Source of the DNA: Brevibacterium permense
GTDB taxonomy: Bacteria > Actinomycetota > Actinomycetes > Actinomycetales > Brevibacteriaceae
Assembly (NCBI RefSeq): GCF_025506275.1
Contig: NZ_QYCP01000081.1
Span: forward strand, 1 to 64,000
Length of the DNA: 64,000 nucleotides
Reading direction: 5' to 3'
The position numbers and the translations under genes are program-made. Numbering within the stretch: the first letter of the stretch is position 1; the number at the start of each line of letters is the position of its first letter. The notes below the pieces were generated by a model. That model had not been told where the DNA came from. It did not search any database and saw only the letters and a list, made by a program, of their open reading frames with translations. This document shows positions 62,282 through 64,000 of this stretch, one piece after another.

Positions 62282-63676
62282 TCAGTCAGCCACGTAGTAC
62301 ATGCGCTTGTTGACGAACTCGTCCATGCCGTAGGGGCCGAGCTCGCGGCCGAAACCCGAACGCTTCGTGCCGCCGAACGGGATCTCCGCGCCCTCACCGG
62401 CGGGGGTGTTGACGTTCGACATGCCGACGTCGAGGCGCTGAGCAAGCTTCGCGGCACGCTCCTCATCCTTGGCGAACACGGCACCACCGAGACCGAAGCG
62501 CGAGTCATTGGCCAGGGCCAGTGCTTCGTCATCGCTGCTGACCTTGTACACGGTGGCCACGGGCCCGAAGAGCTCTTCGCGGTAGGCGTCCATCTCCGAG
62601 GTGACTCCGGTGAGCACGGCCGGGGAGACATAGGCCGAGCCATCGGTGGCGAGCTCGCCGCCGACGAGGGTCGCACCCTGCTCGACGGCACGGTCGAGCT
62701 GCTTGCGCAGGTTCTCGGCGGCCGAACGCGAGGACAGGGGCGAGTACTTGCCGTCGCCCGCCTCGGCGGGGGTGCCCTTCTCCCAGGACTGGGCGCGCTC
62801 GGTCAGACCGGACACGAAGTCGTCGTAGATGTCGTCCATGACGATCATCCGCTTGTTCGCGTTGCAGACCTGGCCGGTGTTGTACAGGCGGGTGCCCCAG
62901 GCGGTGTCGACGGCCTCATCCATGTCATCGGTGTCGAGGACGATGTAGGGGTCGGAGCCGCCGAGCTCGAGCACGGCCTTCTTGAGGTATTTGCCCGCAG
63001 TCGCGGCCACGGCGGATCCTGCGCGCTCGGAACCGGTCAGGGACACGCCCTCGACGCGGTCGTCGGCGATGATCGTCTCGATCTGCTCATGCGTGGCGTA
63101 GATGTTGTTGTACACGCCCTCGGGGATGCCGGCTTCCTTCATGATCTCGGCGATCTTCGCCGAGGAGCGGGGGCAGATCTCCGCGTGCTTGAGGATGATC
63201 GTGTTGCCGAGCACGAGGTTCGGTGCGGCGAAGCGGGCGACCTGGTAATAGGGGAAGTTCCAGGGCATGATGCCCAGCAGCGGGCCGACGGGGCGGCGCT
63301 GGATGAAGGCCTTGCCGCCCGACATCGATTCGATCGGCTCATCGGCAGCGAATTTCGGTCCGTTGTCGGCGTAGTAGTTGAAGATCGCCTCGCAGAACTC
63401 GGCCTCTTCCTCACCTTCGGCGGTGGGCTTGCCCATCTCCTCGGCGATGATCTTCGCGAGTTCTTCCTTGCGCTCACCGAAGAGAGCGGCGACCTTGTTG
63501 ACGACCTCGGCACGTTCCTCGATCGTCTTCTCACGCCATTCGAGGTAGCCCTTGTGCGCGGATTCGAGGACCTGCTGGACCTCTTCGTCGGTGGCATGGT
63601 CGAACTTCTCGACGACCTCACCGGTTGCCGGGTTCTCGACACGGTAGCCGCCTGCAGCACTGCCTACGTTGCTCAT
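62282..63676 (-). CDS. Succinate-semialdehyde-type aldehyde dehydrogenase
   Basis: 464 residues, NAD(P)-dependent aldehyde dehydrogenase. Catalytic Cys in YNTGQVCNANKRMIV, the NAD-site glutamate block VLELGGSDPYIVLD and N-terminal ENPATGEVVEKFDHATDEEV. The pattern QVCNANKR is characteristic of the succinate-semialdehyde dehydrogenase branch, so oxidation of succinate semialdehyde (GABA or polyamine catabolism) is likely though not proven. ATG at 63676 follows AAAGGAG. Confidence 0.87.
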   Translation of the reverse strand: MSNVGSAAGGYRVENPATGEVVEKFDHATDEEVQQVLESAHKGYLEWREKTIEERAEVVNKVAALFGERKEELAKIIAEEMGKPTAEGEEEAEFCEAIFNYYADNGPKFAADEPIESMSGGKAFIQRRPVGPLLGIMPWNFPYYQVARFAAPNLVLGNTIILKHAEICPRSSAKIAEIMKEAGIPEGVYNNIYATHEQIETIIADDRVEGVSLTGSERAGSAVAATAGKYLKKAVLELGGSDPYIVLDTDDMDEAVDTAWGTRLYNTGQVCNANKRMIVMDDIYDDFVSGLTERAQSWEKGTPAEAGDGKYSPLSSRSAAENLRKQLDRAVEQGATLVGGELATDGSAYVSPAVLTGVTSEMDAYREELFGPVATVYKVSSDDEALALANDSRFGLGGAVFAKDEERAAKLAQRLDVGMSNVNTPAGEGAEIPFGGTKRSGFGRELGPYGMDEFVNKRMYYVAD

Positions 63677-64000
63677 TCCAGACTCCTTTGACTTGTGTGC
63701 GCCTGTTGGCGCCGCTGAAGCAATTGCATACCTGATTGCCGCCCGAATCGACGGAATGCGTATGCCTGCCACCCACGCTATCAATACGTGACCCGCGCAA
63801 CAAGTGCCGAAACCTGGGGGAATCCTCAGTCCCAGGTCGACCGTGATTCCCTCGCCGAGGCGGTGCGGATTCCGAACCGATCACGACGAAATCCGAACCG
63901 GACTCGCGACGAGAGAACCCCAGCTTCGATCGGGGACCACCCTCCTCGGCGAGAGGATCCGCTCCGGTCCCTGTTCATCGAACCAGAGGACCGAAACGGT
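63677..64000. other. 324-bp region upstream of aldehyde dehydrogenase, no gene seen
   Basis: No open frame with coding character reaches the window end. It holds a CGCCGAGGCGG motif (63853-63863) and a short direct repeat, TCCGAACCG (about 63869 and 63891). A promoter for the dehydrogenase is expected here but I could not pick one out. Confidence 0.5.

Noticed and set aside
61856-63691. 611-codon + strand frame through DUF402 and opposite the aldehyde dehydrogenase
   Set aside because: It overlaps two genes with strong family motifs and its translation is non-protein-like; not a gene.
1-64000. tRNA, rRNA, CRISPR arrays, prophage or conjugative genes
   Set aside because: No sequence with tRNA-like cloverleaf, rRNA blocks, regularly spaced repeats, or phage/conjugation proteins was found on reading through the window.

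Overview
The window looks like chromosomal DNA of a high-GC actinobacterium. Gene content and protein style point to Brevibacterium or a close relative; this is inference, since no rRNA or other marker gene is present. I recognise about 54 intact protein genes and two broken ones, and saw no tRNA, rRNA, CRISPR array or prophage.

Layout. 0-10 kb: the edge of a phenylacetate-degradation cluster (paaI cut by the window start, paaK, a PaaR-like TetR regulator, and paaZ further on). Set between these is a glycerol-3-phosphate/lipid block (TetR regulator, glpD, alkyl-DHAP-synthase-like flavoprotein, lipid kinase) that resembles the Rv2249c-Rv2252 neighbourhood of Mycobacterium tuberculosis. 10-19 kb: mixed accessory genes, including an MHS-family transporter, a serine/threonine dehydratase, an ABC ATPase, a RibD-like reductase, an IclR regulator, a TetR-MFS efflux pair and a malate/lactate-type dehydrogenase. 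19-21 kb: a decayed stretch holding a broken amine oxidase, an end-only insertion-sequence remnant and a GntR regulator, flanked by two copies of a 72-nt palindromic repeat.

21-36 kb: a near-complete route from creatine to pyruvate. Creatinase with an MHS transporter and an IclR regulator would yield sarcosine. Heterotetrameric sarcosine oxidase (soxBDAG) would yield glycine and methylene-THF. GlyA would make serine and SdaA pyruvate, while PurU would recycle the folate carbon. A divergent GntR regulator and a YkvI-like transporter share a palindromic site with the glyA promoter.

36-40 kb: etfB-etfA followed by an unusual 825-residue membrane cytochrome-b-like protein whose long low-complexity N-terminus carries four copies of a GLPR-PWPPEG motif. 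I regard it as the best candidate here for an undescribed system (an ETF-linked membrane electron carrier). 40-44 kb: an Lrp/AsnC regulator, then an iron-siderophore pair (a siderophore-interacting reductase fused to a degenerate methyltransferase-like domain, and a substrate-binding lipoprotein) behind a good DtxR/IdeR-type box.

44-64 kb: a large protein of unknown function; a TetR regulator divergent from a small membrane protein over a perfect 20-bp palindrome; a branched-chain 2-oxo-acid dehydrogenase E1a-E1b-E2 operon; an ABC-F ATPase with a possible leader peptide; a two-gene sodium:solute symporter; an overlapping acyl-CoA dehydrogenase, ketosynthase and acyl ligase operon divergent from a TetR-led operon; a truncated MFS gene; a DUF402 protein; and a succinate-semialdehyde-type dehydrogenase. 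Most transcription units end in long, perfect, often nested hairpins without U-tracts. An 11-mer CRCCGAGGCGG recurs in intergenic DNA, always on the + strand.
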